Below are positions 52,374 to 61,764 of a stretch of DNA of 64,000 nt, in pieces. Made by a program: the position numbers and the translations under genes. The notes under the pieces were generated by a model. That model saw only the letters and a program-made list of their open reading frames with translations, was not told the DNA's origin and did no database searches. The DNA is from Roseivirga sp. UBA6061 (GTDB lineage: Bacteria > Bacteroidota > Bacteroidia > Cytophagales > Cyclobacteriaceae), in contig DIYF01000159.1 of assembly GCA_002427745.1 (NCBI GenBank), positions 1-64,000 on the forward strand. The letters run 5' to 3'. The number at the start of each line of letters is the position of its first letter. Within the stretch, counting starts at the first letter, position 1.

Positions 52374-53225
52374 TTATTTTATCTTTAATTCTCCATTTGT
52401 CCTTATATACAGGACTGTCTCATTTTCTGAGTTGTTCTCAATGGTATGGACGGCCTTATCAGTTGAACCAAAGTAACTGCCCGTGTCTAAGACTTTTATT
52501 TCTTCGTTTTGAGGCATAGTATAATTCAGGTTACCTTCTGTTACAACAGAATGAAACACAGTACCATTGGTTAAGATTTTTCCTTTGTATCCGATCGGTA
52601 ACCTGATAAAAAGGCTCTTAAGATTTTGACTTTCAAGGAGAAAACTTATTTCGGCCTTACTTTTTGTATCAATCCAGTTAGTGGTTTCGTTATTGAGCCA
52701 AACAATATTAGAAGCTTCTATATTTACCGGCCTTTCCCCGCTATCAAAAGCTTCACTTATCGGTCTTACAAGGTAAGGTCCCTGGTCTATTTCCACTAAA
52801 ACAATAACTTCCTTACCTTTTGCGGAAGTGATATGAGATTCTCCCACGGGTTGTGTCCAAAAGGACCCCGGTTTCATCCACATATTTTCTGCTTTGGGAT
52901 CATCATTATGTACCAGCCCTTTGATTACAACCGCTCTGTAAGTGATATTATGAATATGTGGTGGAGAAGAGAATCCATCCACAAATTTGGCCAAAAAACC
53001 AGTGGCTACTCTTTTTCTGCCTTTTCTATCTCCCCAAATGGTTCCTGCCTGAGGACTTTGGTCTCCTCTTGCCGGGTTTAATTTTTCCCATACGATTTCA
53101 GAACTCAGGACAACCGTATTGGTAGGGTTTTCAATCCTTTCTGAAAGTTTGTTTGCGTACTTATCTGAGGGTGTACATGAGAATATCAGACCAATAAAAA
53201 GCAAACAGATTGTTTCTCTTTTCAT
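52374..53225 (-). CDS. DUF4437-type cupin lipoprotein
   Basis: 283 residues from ATG 53225 ([17 protein letters not shown]). Lipobox Cys at residue 17. Two cupin halves: [20 protein letters not shown] holds the H-x-H metal pair of the first; the second, with [15 protein letters not shown], has no clear His set. DUF4437 relatives are ChrR-like cupins of unknown reaction. The following AraC and methyltransferase genes are separated by about 320 bases. Function unknown. Confidence 0.65.
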   Translation of the reverse strand: MKRETICLLFIGLIFSCTPSDKYANKLSERIENPTNTVVLSSEIVWEKLNPARGDQSPQAGTIWGDRKGRKRVATGFLAKFVDGFSSPPHIHNITYRAVVIKGLVHNDDPKAENMWMKPGSFWTQPVGESHITSAKGKEVIVLVEIDQGPYLVRPISEAFDSGERPVNIEASNIVWLNNETTNWIDTKSKAEISFLLESQNLKSLFIRLPIGYKGKILTNGTVFHSVVTEGNLNYTMPQNEEIKVLDTGSYFGSTDKAVHTIENNSENETVLYIRTNGELKIK

Positions 53226-53548
53226 GTAGCTCAATTTTTCTCAAAACTAGCTACGGTAATCAGTTATGACAATAACGGTCAAAAATGATAGTTTAAACTT
53301 TAATTGATATGAGCTTACCATTATCGCCCTGGCTATCGTATCAGCAGGGTGCACAGCACTGGTCAAAACTGTAGTCGAGACCTGAATTGACTGTACGAAG
53401 CACCAGGCAGTGTTCCAACAGGACATTGCCCGGGCTTGAGTGATTGATGGTTATCGGATCAGGAATCATATGGGCCGGGGCTGATAAAAGCAATATTCAA
53501 TGTCAGGTCATAGCCCCCTTGTCACAAATACGAGTAGGCGGACTCCTC
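53226..53548. other. Intergenic region without recognised genes
   Basis: About 320 bases between the cupin gene and the methyltransferase gene, same strand. No ORF, RNA gene or repeat seen. The part next to the cupin start (53240-53310) is A/T-rich and probably holds its promoter. Confidence 0.35.
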
Positions 53549-54175
53549 CTAAGTTTGTTTTAACCCACAAAACCTTGTGACAGAACCGAACCCATTATGA
53601 TATAGCCCTTCGGATAATTCTACCTCGCTTTCTGTGAGCTCTGATATCTGAAAGCCGGGGAAGTACCCTTCCAGGTCTTTTGTGGAATACAGAGAATCAA
53701 AATCGGGTGGGCCGCCAACCATACTGTCTTTCTCACGATATGCGAGGTGATTTTTACCAAATGCTTCGAAAATAACCTGTCCTTTTTCCTTTAGGTATTT
53801 GTTAAGAAGCTCAAAATACTGTTGTCTCAGGTCAGGTGGGAAATGAGCATAAATAAGGCCTATGGCATCAAAGTGGTCTGGCTCAAAACCCAACTCTGGA
53901 AAGGAACCCACCCGGTAATCTATTTTAACCTGATGCTCCTTTGCAAGCATGAGCGCTTTGTTTTTACCTTCTTCACTGATGTCAAAGGCTGAGACTTCCC
54001 AGCCCAGTCTGGCAGCATATATGGCATTTCTTCCCTCACCTTCAGCCCCCAGGAGAATTTTGCCCGGCTCCAGCCTGGCTAATTGGTTTTTAAAATAAAC
54101 ATTGGGTTCTGTTCCATAAGCGAACTCTTTTTTGCTGTATCGCTCGTTCCACATATTGAGCCATTGATCTTTCAT
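53549..54175 (-). CDS. Class I SAM-dependent methyltransferase (thiopurine-methyltransferase-like)
   Basis: 208 residues. Opening WNERYSKKEFAYGTEPNVYF is typical of the TPMT/TehB-like group; SAM motif I is GKILLGAEGEGRNAIYAARL, followed by WEVSAFDIS (acidic end of strand 2) and the YLKEKGQVIFEAFGKNHLAY post-motif region. Substrate unknown; relatives act on tellurite, thiols or small molecules. It is 5 bases after the DUF2490 gene stop (54180), so they are cotranscribed. Confidence 0.85.
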   Translation of the reverse strand: MKDQWLNMWNERYSKKEFAYGTEPNVYFKNQLARLEPGKILLGAEGEGRNAIYAARLGWEVSAFDISEEGKNKALMLAKEHQVKIDYRVGSFPELGFEPDHFDAIGLIYAHFPPDLRQQYFELLNKYLKEKGQVIFEAFGKNHLAYREKDSMVGGPPDFDSLYSTKDLEGYFPGFQISELTESEVELSEGLYHNGFGSVTRFCGLKQT

Positions 54176-54179
54176 GCTG

Positions 54180-54914
54180 TTATAGTTGTTTGTTGTTGAA
54201 TAGTTTAGAAATGTTGGCCCTGTGAAATATGCCGATCATTAAAGTATGATCGTTTTCAATCAGTTCAGGGCGGATGATAATGCGTTGATTCAGATACCCC
54301 AGAGCGAGTGTAAAACCTTTTGACAGCCTGATATCAAAACCTCCGTAGTATCTGTTTTGCCCAATGGTTGGCGACCCGTCTCCATGGTTTATAAAAACCT
54401 GATGGAAAAAAGACATGCCGAATACCTGATCACTTTTATCATTGATTATCAGAGGAAATCTGATGCCAAACCTCACTCTTATACGCTGCAAAAAATCACC
54501 GTTGCGAAAGAACTGTTCCAGTTCAAGTATCGAACTTAAAGAGGTTCTTTGAACCTTCTCGCGGAAGGAAAAGCGCTCTAAAAGGCGATGTTCTCTTCTT
54601 TTTTCGGGTACAGGCAGCCTGCCATAGGGGAAAATAATTGCCCATTCGTAGCTCGCTCCTATGCTAAAGTTTCTGGTAAGGCTCTTATCTGCACTGAGTC
54701 CCAGTTTGCTGATCTGCCAGTCAGCTACAAAGTCATGGCGAGACCATGAATAAAGTAATTTGGCGGTCCATGTTTCCTTGATTTGATAAGTGCCGGAGTA
54801 GTACCACCAGGAGTTGAATTGATGGACAGTCTGGGCTTTTAAGGCATGAGAAACGTTCATAGCAGCAATGACCAACATCAAATGAGTGTGCGTCAGTGAT
54901 ACCCGCATTTTCAT
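54180..54914 (-). CDS. DUF2490 family outer-membrane-type beta-barrel protein
   Basis: 244 residues from ATG 54914 (MKMRVSLTHTHLMLVIAAMN). Signal peptide ending near ALKAQ, then HQFNSWWYYSGTYQIKETWT, the DUF2490 start, and alternating amphipathic strands throughout (YEWAIIFPYGR, RIRVRFGIRFPLII, GGFDIRLSKGFTLALGYLNQ) to a C-terminal strand. Likely an outer-membrane barrel of unknown function. Directly upstream of the methyltransferase gene. Confidence 0.65.
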   Translation of the reverse strand: MKMRVSLTHTHLMLVIAAMNVSHALKAQTVHQFNSWWYYSGTYQIKETWTAKLLYSWSRHDFVADWQISKLGLSADKSLTRNFSIGASYEWAIIFPYGRLPVPEKRREHRLLERFSFREKVQRTSLSSILELEQFFRNGDFLQRIRVRFGIRFPLIINDKSDQVFGMSFFHQVFINHGDGSPTIGQNRYYGGFDIRLSKGFTLALGYLNQRIIIRPELIENDHTLMIGIFHRANISKLFNNKQL

Positions 54915-55126
54915 GGTCTCATGGCTAATCATATAGCAAATGCCTTGATGGTAAACTATTAGTGTGACGCGCTGTCCTTTCCCTTAAGAATGGAGGAGTG
55001 ACCAGAGTAGGGGAGCAGAGCCCGGTTTTGACGGGACGCACAGAACAACCTATCATTTGTTTTTTCTTTACAAAGGAAGGGGGATAGTGTCCGGGGAGGT
55101 AGGACAAAACTGAAGTATAGCAGGAC

Positions 55127-55993
55127 TTATTTGAAGTTCTGTCTGAATACTGTGGGCGATGCGCCCAGATGCTTCTTAAAGAACCTGATGAAATAAGATG
55201 AATCTTCAAAGCCCAGGTCAAAAGCGATATGGTTTACCTGATGAGATGTGGTGAGCAGGAGGCGCTTTGCTTCCAGGAGGATCTGATCATTGATAAGCAC
55301 GGAAACCGGTTTATTCAGTGCTGACCTGGTGATGTTATTCAGTTGATAGGGGGTAAGGTTCATCATGTCAGCATAGTCGCTGACACGTTTTTTCAGATGA
55401 AAGTTCTGCTCAAGAAGTTCCAGAAAGGTATACAGCTGTTGTTGGTTAAAGTCATCTCCTCCTGGTTGGGAAACTGATTCCTGCTCAACCAGACGTCTGT
55501 ACAACTCGATGAAGATGAGATGCAGATGCAGTCGGATGGCCTCATTTTTTTCAATAGCATCAGTTTGTGATTCAGCATAGATCTTTTTTGCTGACTGAGC
55601 TATCGGTGCCAGTGACTCTTTGGTGAAGCTTATTACATTGTGCTGACCAATGATTTTGAATTTTTTTCGAAGGCTTTCTGACGCGTGAGGAACGAAATCT
55701 CCTGCGAACTGAAGTACAAACCCTGCGCCTCCTTTGCGCAAATTGAGTTCATGTATCTGCCCCGGTCTCAACAAAAAGACCATGCCAGGCTCTGTTTTAT
55801 ACGTGTTAAAATCGATGGTATGTGTTCCGTAACCCTCTGTGATGATCAATAAAAAATAGAAATCGTGTCGGTGTACGCTTTCTGTAAGTCCTTCTTGTTT
55901 CAGAAGCAGGGCCAGGTTCAGGACTTTAAATTCGGATGAGGAATTGCCGGGCCTGTTAAGTTGCCGTACGGGAATTGCCTGTTTTGTGGTCAT
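55127..55993 (-). CDS. AraC-family transcriptional regulator
   Basis: 288 residues. N-terminal cupin-like domain (VHRHDFYFLLIITEGYGTHT, PGMVFLLRPGQIHELNLRKG) and a C-terminal HTH pair: MMNLTPYQLNNITRSALNKP and NHIAFDLGFEDSSYFIRFFK with HLGASPTVFRQ. Standard AraC-type ligand-responsive activator. Upstream of nothing obvious on the same strand, 230 bases from the DUF2490 gene start, which it may control. Confidence 0.85.
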   Translation of the reverse strand: MTTKQAIPVRQLNRPGNSSSEFKVLNLALLLKQEGLTESVHRHDFYFLLIITEGYGTHTIDFNTYKTEPGMVFLLRPGQIHELNLRKGGAGFVLQFAGDFVPHASESLRKKFKIIGQHNVISFTKESLAPIAQSAKKIYAESQTDAIEKNEAIRLHLHLIFIELYRRLVEQESVSQPGGDDFNQQQLYTFLELLEQNFHLKKRVSDYADMMNLTPYQLNNITRSALNKPVSVLINDQILLEAKRLLLTTSHQVNHIAFDLGFEDSSYFIRFFKKHLGASPTVFRQNFK

Positions 55994-56101
55994 AGGAGTA
56001 GCTCAGGTTAATTTGCCGAAAGAAGGCTAAAGCAAAATCTGGTGTCTCTTTGGAGTGCCTCGTCTTTACAAATAAACGAAGAGAGCATCACTTAAAGCCC
56101 T

Positions 56102-56773
56102 TTAGCGATCTATCTTATCCGTTTTTACAAACTCCTCAATGTCTTGTGGAGTATACTGTTTCTCAGTGTTCAAACCGCAAAGTCGAAGCATCATATAGTT
56201 GAGCACCCGGTCTGCCTGATCTGACTTCTCAGGTATTTCAGCACTGTGAAAAACGCCAAAGGTCGCTTCATCATAAGATCGGCTGTTGTTGGCAATTAAA
56301 ACCCTGTAGTGGCTTTTATCGAAGGGCGTTATTTCCCTTACATAATCCGAAATGACAGAAGCATCCTGAAGAAGGTTTACTTCTTTATTTCCTCCGAAAA
56401 ATGCCTCTAAAGAGAGTTCCCTATGTTCTATGTATTGGGTGTAATCCGTGATATATGCTGTGCTTTCAACCATAGTAGGTTCGTAGCCCAACATTAAAAA
56501 AGAATGATCATCCGCTGAATCCCGATGTGGTTGGCTGCTGTGTTGATGATTAAAACGTCCGAGGCTCTGATAATGAAGTGCTTTGTTCAGGTTGTATCGG
56601 CACAGGTCCGAAAGTGCATCTTTTAAGTCAACCATAAATTGCCTGAATGCTTTTGAATCCAGGTCGCTGCCTAAATCCAGATAATAGTAACCGGCCTCTT
56701 CTGTGGATTTTCGGAAAACGGCCTTGTATATGGTGATTATCTGATCGTTGGTAAGTTGAAGAGGTTGGCTCAT
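56102..56773 (-). CDS. Uncharacterised protein with HxD motif
   Basis: 223 residues, no signal or membrane segment. The segment SQPHRDSADDHSFLMLGYEP contains an H-x-D, and later sequence has RVLIANNSRSYDEATFGVFH with a His 130 residues away, an arrangement like the 2-His-1-carboxylate site of iron/2-oxoglutarate dioxygenases, but the family was not recognised. The end SETEKQY..-like region is acidic. Next to a beta-lactamase gene on the same strand, 89 bases from its 3' end. Function unknown. Confidence 0.45.
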   Translation of the reverse strand: MSQPLQLTNDQIITIYKAVFRKSTEEAGYYYLDLGSDLDSKAFRQFMVDLKDALSDLCRYNLNKALHYQSLGRFNHQHSSQPHRDSADDHSFLMLGYEPTMVESTAYITDYTQYIEHRELSLEAFFGGNKEVNLLQDASVISDYVREITPFDKSHYRVLIANNSRSYDEATFGVFHSAEIPEKSDQADRVLNYMMLRLCGLNTEKQYTPQDIEEFVKTDKIDR

Positions 56774-56861
56774 CCTGGTTCTTGCTTTGAGTTTTACGCT
56801 TAAACCGCTTCAGCTTTTTGCACAGTGTTACCTGTCGGGGTTGGGTAAGACTAGCCTACGG

Positions 56862-57764
56862 CTACTTATCCGTGAAAAAATCCCAGGCTGCTTTAGAAAT
56901 ATCAGCTATCACTTTCTCGTTCGTGTCAAGGTCTTCTTTGGACTCAGTAACAAAAACACTGATAGTAAAATGCTTTCCATCAGGCAGAAAAACAATGCCA
57001 ATATTGTTTACAGCAGCTGTTATGCCCGTTTCTTTATGCTCTCCTGACCATCCCGTTTTATGTGCAACTATTGTTTCTTGCGGTAATTGTCCTCTTAATC
57101 TGTTTTTACCTGTTTTAGTTCCTTTCATGATGTTCCAGATGAACTCATGGCTTTCCTTAGAAAGTAAGCCTCCCTTGTTTTCATAAAATGCCGAAAGTAT
57201 TGCGTTTGATTCTGCGGGAGTTGTCCAGTTCAAAAACTGCAGGTCCCAGTTGTTTTGCATGGTCTCTTCATTGATCCTGACCGCAAAATCCTTAAACCCG
57301 AGACCGGAAATGTAATTTTCTACAGCCTGTGGTTTTCCGAGAAGTCTTAGCAAAGCATCGCAGCCGGCATTATCGCTTAAGGCTACCGTGTATTCTATAA
57401 TTTCTGCTATGCTCAGTGTCGCCCCTTCGGGGTACTTTTTGCGTATCGGACTCCATAGCCCCTCCAGTAGCTGACTTTTTTTAATGGTGATTTTTTGGTC
57501 AAGGGAAAACCTGCCTTTATCTATTTCGGATAGAACGGTGAGTGCAATGTGAAACTTGAACACGCTTTGCATAGGGAAATGCTTCTGACCATTAATGCTA
57601 AGCGCATCCTGAGTCTCTGCCCCGTTAATGGCAACTCCTACTGTCAGGTTTTTGGAGCTAATAATCTCCTCAATTTTTCGCTTCAATGATTCAATTTCCT
57701 GGGTATATCCCGGGGTGAAGAAGGTGAAGAGGAGCACCAGAATAAGGGGCGTTTTTTTTAGCAT
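56862..57764 (-). CDS. Class A beta-lactamase, subclass A2-like
   Basis: 300 residues from ATG 57764 (MLKKTPLILVLLFTFFTPGY), giving a signal peptide; upstream frame to 57887 is not coding-like. Active-site motifs: SVFKFH is the S-x-x-K with catalytic Ser70; SDNAGCDALL is the SDN loop; the omega-loop ENEE-type INEETMQNNWDLQFLNWTTP, with Glu of the NEE part in the position of E166 as in PER/VEB/CfxA/CGA enzymes; KTG is in AHKTGWSGEHKE. Hydrolyses penicillins and probably cephalosporins. No mobile element nearby, so probably an intrinsic resistance gene. Confidence 0.9.
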   Translation of the reverse strand: MLKKTPLILVLLFTFFTPGYTQEIESLKRKIEEIISSKNLTVGVAINGAETQDALSINGQKHFPMQSVFKFHIALTVLSEIDKGRFSLDQKITIKKSQLLEGLWSPIRKKYPEGATLSIAEIIEYTVALSDNAGCDALLRLLGKPQAVENYISGLGFKDFAVRINEETMQNNWDLQFLNWTTPAESNAILSAFYENKGGLLSKESHEFIWNIMKGTKTGKNRLRGQLPQETIVAHKTGWSGEHKETGITAAVNNIGIVFLPDGKHFTISVFVTESKEDLDTNEKVIADISKAAWDFFTDK

Positions 57765-57953
57765 AGTATTCTTTTTTTGCTTGAAGGTAACGGTGTGTTT
57801 GCGGGGACTAGTATCTCTTAGCAGAGGCATTTTTTGGTTTGTCAGTACAGGCAGTTGCCAAGACTCTGTTATTGGATATGAATTCACCGAAAGAAAGATA
57901 AATCAGTAGCCCCTGCTGTAGACTCTTTTCAGGACAATGGACCAACGACAGGT

Positions 57954-58775
57954 TTAATGGCTCACCATTTCGTTTCTTTTTAAGTCTGAAATTCTATGTT
58001 GTCCGATACTGTCTATAGGAATAGAAATCAGCCCATCTTCAGAATTTACAGGTTTAAGGCAGTTAAAATGTAGGTGTTCTATGTTGGTTTGTCCTGTCAT
58101 ACCAGCGATGCCGATTTTCTGACCCACTTCAATTTTATCACCCATATTCACCAGGCTTCCCTTGTGGTAAAGATGCGCATACTGAGTGTAAAGACCCGTA
58201 GTTTCGTCATAGATGGTAATGAAGTTTCCATAATTTTTCCATTCGTCTCCCTCCCCGCCATATTTATAGTCTTCGATAAGCCCTACTACATAGCCAGGTG
58301 TTGCTGCACAAATGGTATCTCCGATAGCCAGACCAAAGTCAAGGGCATATTTCGACCAATCTGTATTATGTGTTGGGGTTGAGTTATACCCCTGTATTAA
58401 TGGATATGCTCTGTTTTTTGGAAAAGGTAGTTCAACTCGCCTGACTTTTAAAGGTCTAGTCGGGTCACCAAGCCTTGATGCGAAAGCAATCTCCCGGGTT
58501 TGTACATCTTGGCTCTCAACACTGATTACACTATCAGCCAATGGTTTTAGAATTACAGGATTCATCGCGTTAAAGACAGCCCTCAGTTCTGCATCTGCAG
58601 GTTGAACCCAGATCCTTACCGGGCATTTTAAAGGGTTGCTCAGGTGTACTTCCAGGCGGTCAATTTTGAACTCATATTGGTAATCAAGCGTGTATTGATT
58701 CAGTCGTTTTTTCGGGATTTTGATGGTATTACAACCAACCAGCAGAATGAAGACATAAACAATCGAATATTTCAT
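57954..58775 (-). CDS. M23-family peptidase lipoprotein
   Basis: 273 residues with lipoprotein signal (IVYVFILLVGCNTIK, Cys at residue 15). The M23 core is present: THNTDWSKYALDFGLAIGDT gives H-x-n-D, and EHLHFNCL the HxH pair; the loop YGNFITIYDETTGLYTQYAH is typical. Similar domain order to the protein at 25146-25964, but here attached as a lipoprotein. Likely peptidoglycan or peptide-bond hydrolase. 190 bases upstream of the beta-lactamase gene, same strand. Confidence 0.8.
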   Translation of the reverse strand: MKYSIVYVFILLVGCNTIKIPKKRLNQYTLDYQYEFKIDRLEVHLSNPLKCPVRIWVQPADAELRAVFNAMNPVILKPLADSVISVESQDVQTREIAFASRLGDPTRPLKVRRVELPFPKNRAYPLIQGYNSTPTHNTDWSKYALDFGLAIGDTICAATPGYVVGLIEDYKYGGEGDEWKNYGNFITIYDETTGLYTQYAHLYHKGSLVNMGDKIEVGQKIGIAGMTGQTNIEHLHFNCLKPVNSEDGLISIPIDSIGQHRISDLKRNEMVSH

Positions 58776-58832
58776 TTTTGTATAATTAAGTCCGGCCTTG
58801 TAATGCCGGGATAAATGGTCTTGATTTTAGCT

Positions 58833-59699
58833 TCAATCGACCACGGGAAAGCGTATGTAAGTTTTTCTACTAATGGGTCTGTTTTGTTTATCGTATTCCG
58901 TCAAAATACGGTGGCTGAAATCGGCCGAAATAATAATTTCAGATATTACATTTCCTTGTTTATCATATTGGTATTTCATGGTGCTCAATCCATATTCTGC
59001 GGAATAGGTGACATTTGTAACTTCACGGTTATAGGTGTCAAATTCTGACCGGCTGATGTAAGTAGTATCCCCGAATTCAATGCTAACAGATTGTACTTTA
59101 TTACCCTGGCTGTCGAATTGATTAAAGGTTTTGATAGTGTCGAGTTTTGTTGTGCCTGTTAGTTCATAAGTCAGCTCGTCTTTGCTTAAGGTGATGCTGC
59201 GGATGCATTTGCCTTCCGTATTGTAAAATTGATGACTGACCGATCTTAAGGTGTCCAGACGGGTTATTTCCATCATGTCGTTGTAGTTGGGAAGTATAGA
59301 AACGGATTCAGTCCGAATAAGCTTTTCCTGTTCGTAAGAGTACAGGTTGTGATATTGAAGAGCCCTGTCCGAAGAGTTAATCTCTTCTACCAGAAGACCG
59401 GAGGAATTATATCGGTTGATATGCTGAGACCATTTGGTAGAGTCTCCATCAATCAGATTGTAATGAATTTCTTCCAAAAGCAGCGTATCCCGGAAGGTCT
59501 GAACTACTACTGAAGTATGGTAACCTTTCAAAAGATCCGTGTTCCCGGTTGAATAAATCACCTGAATTTTCTGGTTGTCATATTCCTGGTGTTCAATTAT
59601 TTCCGAGCTATCAAGTACCCAGCCATCTTGTTCTGCCGAATCGTTTGGTGTACAAGAGAAGAAAAGAAAGAGAAGGGCCGGTGGGAATATTCTAATCAT
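58833..59699 (-). CDS. Putative lipoprotein
   Basis: 288 residues from ATG 59699 (MIRIFPPALLFLFFSCTPND), with lipobox Cys near residue 16; frames upstream to 59870 add a charged leader and are unlikely. The body is beta-rich with repeated 'YD...GN...I' units (NRYNSSGLLVEEINSSDRA, YQYDKQGNVISEIIISADF, TEYDKQNRPISRKTYIRFP), reminiscent of YD/RHS-type repeats, but short. No known function. Follows M23 gene region; own promoter likely near 59720. Confidence 0.55.
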   Translation of the reverse strand: MIRIFPPALLFLFFSCTPNDSAEQDGWVLDSSEIIEHQEYDNQKIQVIYSTGNTDLLKGYHTSVVVQTFRDTLLLEEIHYNLIDGDSTKWSQHINRYNSSGLLVEEINSSDRALQYHNLYSYEQEKLIRTESVSILPNYNDMMEITRLDTLRSVSHQFYNTEGKCIRSITLSKDELTYELTGTTKLDTIKTFNQFDSQGNKVQSVSIEFGDTTYISRSEFDTYNREVTNVTYSAEYGLSTMKYQYDKQGNVISEIIISADFSHRILTEYDKQNRPISRKTYIRFPVVD

Positions 59700-59860
59700 T
59701 TTTTCTGCAATGCCTGTCATTCGTTTACGTACTGGGGAACCTCCTGAATAATCGATGTGATTGAAACGCGAAGGTGGATAAGTTAGGTAATTCCATCTAC
59801 ACTGAGCAGTTGTTAAGGAGCTGTGTTTCGACCATTTACCTGCCAGGAACCATAAACCAC

Positions 59861-59888
59861 AAAAAGCCATCTCGCAGAAGATGGCTTT
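59861..59888 (-). terminator. Terminator of the Lnt-like gene
   Basis: On the minus strand AAAGCCATCT (59888-59879), loop of 6, AGATGGCTTT (59872-59863) followed by TT. Perfect 10-bp stem 37 bases beyond the stop codon of the Lnt-like gene. Confidence 0.75.
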
Positions 59889-59924
59889 AGCATTCAGGTA
59901 AGTTGGTTTTAAGTCTGTTTCCTC

Positions 59925-61421
59925 TTAGCTGAGTTCCAGGGAAAGTGGCTGTGCTTTTAAGCTTACGGCAGTTCGTCTTTTAAACACCACACTGATCACG
60001 ACCATCAAGACCAGGCAAAAAGCGATAAAGCTGTCTCCGATCACAGAGTAGATGGTTTTCACGCCCTTGGTTGGCAGTTGCGTGATCATTACTTTACTAT
60101 TATCCGTAAAATGATCCATTTCGCTGACCTTTTTTCCTGTATAGTCAATGCCTGCCGATAAGCCGTGACTGGTTTGACGAATCAGGTTAAAGCCTTGCTC
60201 AATCGCTCTGAATTTTGCCATATCGGTATGCATCGGGTCAATGTCCTGCCAGTCGTTACTTGGTGCCAGCAGCATATCAGCACCTTTGGCTCCTTTTAAA
60301 TAGCCGGGAAAGTCCATGTCAAAGCAGATGGCTGCTGCCAGGGTTCCGTATTCAGTGGCTACCTGCTGTATACCGGTATAGGTATTATTGCTTATGGGGG
60401 CCTCAGCGCCAGGAACTGAAATACCTTTCCAGTAATCAATTACTTTACTTCCACTCTTGTCAAATACCACAAATTTGTTTTCCAGGTATTTAGCATTTGT
60501 GTGGTCAAGTACAGCCACACCGATGCCCAGGTATATGTTTTGGTCAGCGGCTACCTGGCTTGCTTTTTTATACAAATCCTGCTCGTCTTCCTTCAGGATG
60601 ACACCATTACCTTCTGCCCAAAAAACGATTTCGGCACCAGACCGAGCTTCTGCAATACTTCTGTCAAACAGATATTGATTCAATTGTGTCGTCTGTTCTT
60701 TCGCTGCTGTTCTGGCTTGCTGATCATTCAGTCCACCAATATTGAAATTAACAGCAAGACTATCCAGCGCAGAAACAGAGGCTATGCGAACAGTTTCTGA
60801 ATCGGATTTCTGAAAAGCTATGCGATAACCACCATACATCAGTGTCAGGCCCAAAAGAAGGCTGTAGGCAATCACTCCCTTTTTGACTGTTTTCAGGTTA
60901 TCTCTTTGCTCATAAACCCAGTTCACCACGGCTGCAAACCAGAAGATCAAAAATGTGATATAGCCCATGCCGAGAACGGAAACAGACTGAAGCAAAAACT
61001 CCTGAGACTGTTGGGAATAGGCGAAATGTCCCCAGTTGCCATATTGATTAATAAGGTGATAGGCATATTCCATTAAAACGGCAGCACAGGGAAAAATCAA
61101 TGTGCTCAAAAACGAATCTCTCTTTTTTGAAAAAAAGGAATCGATCAGATAGGGGAGAGAGGCAAACAGACTGAAGATCGCTGAGATGATGACAGATACT
61201 GCCACAGGTAAAAAGGGCACGACATCAAAACCTATATAATAGCTGATACCTAAGGTTGAAAAGGCAAACAGGAAGCCTTGCCATCTTTTTAGTTTTCTGA
61301 CAGCAAAAAGCAGCAGGGGCAGGGCCAGCCAAATGGCAAAAAAAACAGCATACTGACCATTTGAGAATACGAGGAGTAAAAGTAAGATGGATACGAAGAT
61401 TGTTTTTTTAAGAGCTTTCAT
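59925..61421 (-). CDS. Apolipoprotein N-acyltransferase-like membrane protein
   Basis: 498 residues. N-terminal half is a membrane bundle of six or more helices (FVSILLLLLVFSNGQYAVFF; LSTLIFPCAAVLMEYAYHLI; LLLGLTLMYGGYRIAF), followed by a nitrilase-type domain at about residues 225-455 with the candidate triad: Glu in VFWAEGNGVILKE, Lys in VIDYWKGISVPGAEAP and Cys in LAAAICFDMDFPGYLKG; a C-terminal helix (FIAFCLVLMVVISVVFKRR). Lnt transfers an acyl chain to the N-terminal Cys of lipoproteins. The Cys is followed by F-D rather than Y-E, so this may be a paralogue of the main Lnt, which is not in the window. Followed by a terminator. Confidence 0.75.
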   Translation of the reverse strand: MKALKKTIFVSILLLLLVFSNGQYAVFFAIWLALPLLLFAVRKLKRWQGFLFAFSTLGISYYIGFDVVPFLPVAVSVIISAIFSLFASLPYLIDSFFSKKRDSFLSTLIFPCAAVLMEYAYHLINQYGNWGHFAYSQQSQEFLLQSVSVLGMGYITFLIFWFAAVVNWVYEQRDNLKTVKKGVIAYSLLLGLTLMYGGYRIAFQKSDSETVRIASVSALDSLAVNFNIGGLNDQQARTAAKEQTTQLNQYLFDRSIAEARSGAEIVFWAEGNGVILKEDEQDLYKKASQVAADQNIYLGIGVAVLDHTNAKYLENKFVVFDKSGSKVIDYWKGISVPGAEAPISNNTYTGIQQVATEYGTLAAAICFDMDFPGYLKGAKGADMLLAPSNDWQDIDPMHTDMAKFRAIEQGFNLIRQTSHGLSAGIDYTGKKVSEMDHFTDNSKVMITQLPTKGVKTIYSVIGDSFIAFCLVLMVVISVVFKRRTAVSLKAQPLSLELS

Positions 61422-61764
61422 TTTTCTACAGATAAAATTGATATGGGGGCAATATCGATCGAATACCAGCCCCCGGGAAGGAGTTTACGCTGGATCATCG
61501 TTTATGCTGGTTGAATTGATATCTATCTGAAAATCCGGGAAGCTCAGGGCTGAAGAAGCAGTGTTCTGACGGTTTGACTGAGGTATATCGGTCAAAATCA
61601 CTCCGGACTCAGCAGAGACTCTGAACAGATTTCAGGGTGACCATTTATTGATTATGATACATCCTGTTTAGTAATGGCACGACCGGACTGTCGCTTCTTT
61701 CACTTGAAGCTATAAGGGGTAGCAAGGCCCCGGTCGATTTGCCGAAAGGTGTCGGGCAGGTGAT
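61422..61764. other. Intergenic region without recognised genes
   Basis: About 340 bases between the Lnt-like gene and the response regulator gene, same strand. A small GC hairpin (GGGGGC at 61445-61450, GCCCCC at 61469-61474 region) lies in the likely leader of the Lnt-like gene. No other structure or ORF seen. Confidence 0.4.
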
